From NCBI GenBank assembly GCA_023425865.1, contig JAFABV010000035.1:1-64000 (forward strand): DNA of 64,000 bases, written 5' to 3'. Position numbers and translations under genes: made by a program. Source of the stretch: Bacteroidota bacterium. Its GTDB lineage: Bacteria; Bacteroidota; Bacteroidia; Bacteroidales; Bacteroidaceae. Position 1 is the first letter of the stretch, and each line of letters starts with the position of its first letter. The notes below the pieces were generated by a model, which did no database searches, was not told the origin of the DNA, and saw only the letters and a list, made by a program, of their open reading frames with translations. This document shows positions 63,030 through 64,000 of the stretch, piece after piece.

Positions 63030-64000
63030 ATGGCCAGGATGAAAAATAGCAAGCTTATATATAAACAGGTGGCGGCGCTGGTGGTGGTGGCCGTGGCTGG
63101 ATTTGCCCTCGCCTCGTGGCTGTGGCACGAGGAGCCGGCCCCGCCCGTGACGCCCTTGTTGGCCAAGGTAGACACGCTGCCACGGCCGGCGAAAAAGAAG
63201 GCGCCCGTGAAGAGGGCGCCCGTGAAGCCGGTGAGCCACGTGAGCCGCACCCTGAGCGGCACGCTGCGCGACACGGCCGGACACGCCATGCCGGGCGTGG
63301 TGGTGAGCGACAGCTACAACTGCGTGCAGACCGACTCGGCCGGGCACTACACGCTACCCCGACATGCCAAGGCGCGATTTGTGTACTATACCGTGCCGGC
63401 CGACTGCGAGGTGCCGGTGAGGTCGGCGCAAGACCGCACGGCCTACTTCTACCAACCCATCACCATCCGCGACTCGGTGTACAACTTCACGCTCACACGC
63501 CTGCCGGGCAAAGAGCTGTCGTACCGCATGATTGTCATCGGCGACCCGCAGGTGACCAACGCCTTCAACCCCTACTACGAGGACGCGTCGGACAATCCCA
63601 TCAAGAAGAGCGACGTGGCACGGTTTACCGACGAGACCATGGCCGACATACGCCATACCATTGCCGCCATGCCCAAGGGTACGCCGGTGTATGGCATATC
63701 GATGGGCGACGACGTGCAATACTACGGCGGATATAACGAGAACTTAGAGCGACAAATACGTGAGGTGCTGGGCTCCTCGCAGATGCGCATATTCTCTGTG
63801 ATAGGCAACCACGATCAGGATGCCAACGCGCTCTACAAAAGAAAATGGGAGGAAAACTGGGGACCCACCGACTACTCCTTCGACCGAGGCGACGTACACT
63901 ACGTGTGCTTCAACAACGTGCAATTCTACAGGGGCATGCGCTATTATTCGCCCGGGGAGCTCACTAACGCGCAGATGGAATGGCTCAGGCAAGACCTGAG
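63030..64000 (+). CDS. Calcineurin-like phosphoesterase, membrane-anchored, 3' end outside window
   Basis: The frame from 63030 stays open to the window end (over 320 residues). After a basic start (MARMKNSKLIYKQ; a second ATG at 63039 is possible) a single hydrophobic segment VAALVVVAVAGFALASWLW anchors it, followed by a Pro/Lys-rich linker. A carboxypeptidase-regulatory-like N-terminal domain (LSGTLRDTAGHAMPGVVVSD) follows, then the metallophosphatase core with MIVIGDPQV, GISMGDDVQYY and the signature VIGNHDQDA. The first motif is GDPQ rather than the canonical GDxH, as in several Bacteroidota members. Substrate unknown. Confidence 0.85.
   Translation, partial: MARMKNSKLIYKQVAALVVVAVAGFALASWLWHEEPAPPVTPLLAKVDTLPRPAKKKAPVKRAPVKPVSHVSRTLSGTLRDTAGHAMPGVVVSDSYNCVQTDSAGHYTLPRHAKARFVYYTVPADCEVPVRSAQDRTAYFYQPITIRDSVYNFTLTRLPGKELSYRMIVIGDPQVTNAFNPYYEDASDNPIKKSDVARFTDETMADIRHTIAAMPKGTPVYGISMGDDVQYYGGYNENLERQIREVLGSSQMRIFSVIGNHDQDANALYKRKWEENWGPTDYSFDRGDVHYVCFNNVQFYRGMRYYSPGELTNAQMEWLRQDL

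Overview
The window looks like a chromosome segment from a member of the Prevotellaceae (Bacteroidales, Bacteroidota). Three things support this. Promoters follow the Bacteroidota TTTG / TAnnTTTG form and there are almost no Shine-Dalgarno sites. The gene families are lineage-typical: split GcvPA/GcvPB, GldB, GldE, a Porin_10-like protein, DUF4293, DUF4468, DUF4861 and Bacteroidota-type RpoZ and BamD. The housekeeping genes are fairly GC-rich, whereas the accessory block at about 13.6-24.9 kb is clearly AT-rich.

Layout. 1-3300: two decayed transposase genes, then about 2.1 kb of intergenic repeats made mostly of a tandemly duplicated 1.08-kb block. 3303-11334: one operon with the three [FeFe]-hydrogenase maturases (hydE, hydG, hydF) followed by a trimeric NADH-linked hydrogenase (HydB-like, HydA, HydC). 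11396-12243: more repeats, a 23-bp palindrome array and a hairpin. 12270-13403: an Old Yellow Enzyme family oxidoreductase.

13590-24773 is the accessory island, transcribed leftward. Its core is a five-gene operon with gaps of only 1-10 nt: dynamin-like GTPase, small membrane protein, HerA-like ATPase, a protein with a predicted HNH-like toxin domain, and a small probable immunity protein. Upstream lies a second module: a 73-aa gene, a coiled-coil protein and a 494-aa membrane protein. This module is preceded by a structured region that looks like a terminator/antiterminator switch. A frameshifted relic of the 73-aa gene sits just upstream of the dynamin gene, so both modules seem once to have started with the same small gene. 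This is the best candidate here for an undescribed system, either toxin export or defence.

24929-33878: a uracil-DNA-glycosylase-like protein, a lipoprotein, an unknown protein, a divergent AraC/SDR pair with an exported aldo/keto reductase, and a cassette of HprK-like kinase, S26B-type peptidase and PqqD-like protein that resembles peptide-modification loci. 34038-35291: pgk with promoter and terminator, followed by a second large repeat field that includes a 65-bp tandem array.

36765-51391: a LysM glucosaminidase; the glycine cleavage operon gcvT-gcvH-gcvPA-gcvPB-lpd; bamD-rpoZ-DUF4293; uvrB; and a DUF4468/porin group. 51424-64000: FMN reductase, glycosyltransferase, AmpG-like permease with a sugar kinase, a MaoC-like hydratase, gldB, a DUF4861 protein, and a leftward group of four tRNAs, an unknown gene, ssb, gldE and a phosphopantetheinyl transferase. 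A calcineurin-like phosphoesterase runs off the right edge.

Four arrays of a 23-bp repeat unit, each unit a near-perfect 20-bp palindrome, recur at about 12.0, 31.4, 47.7 and 62.7 kb, always between genes. They are the most striking non-coding signal in the window.
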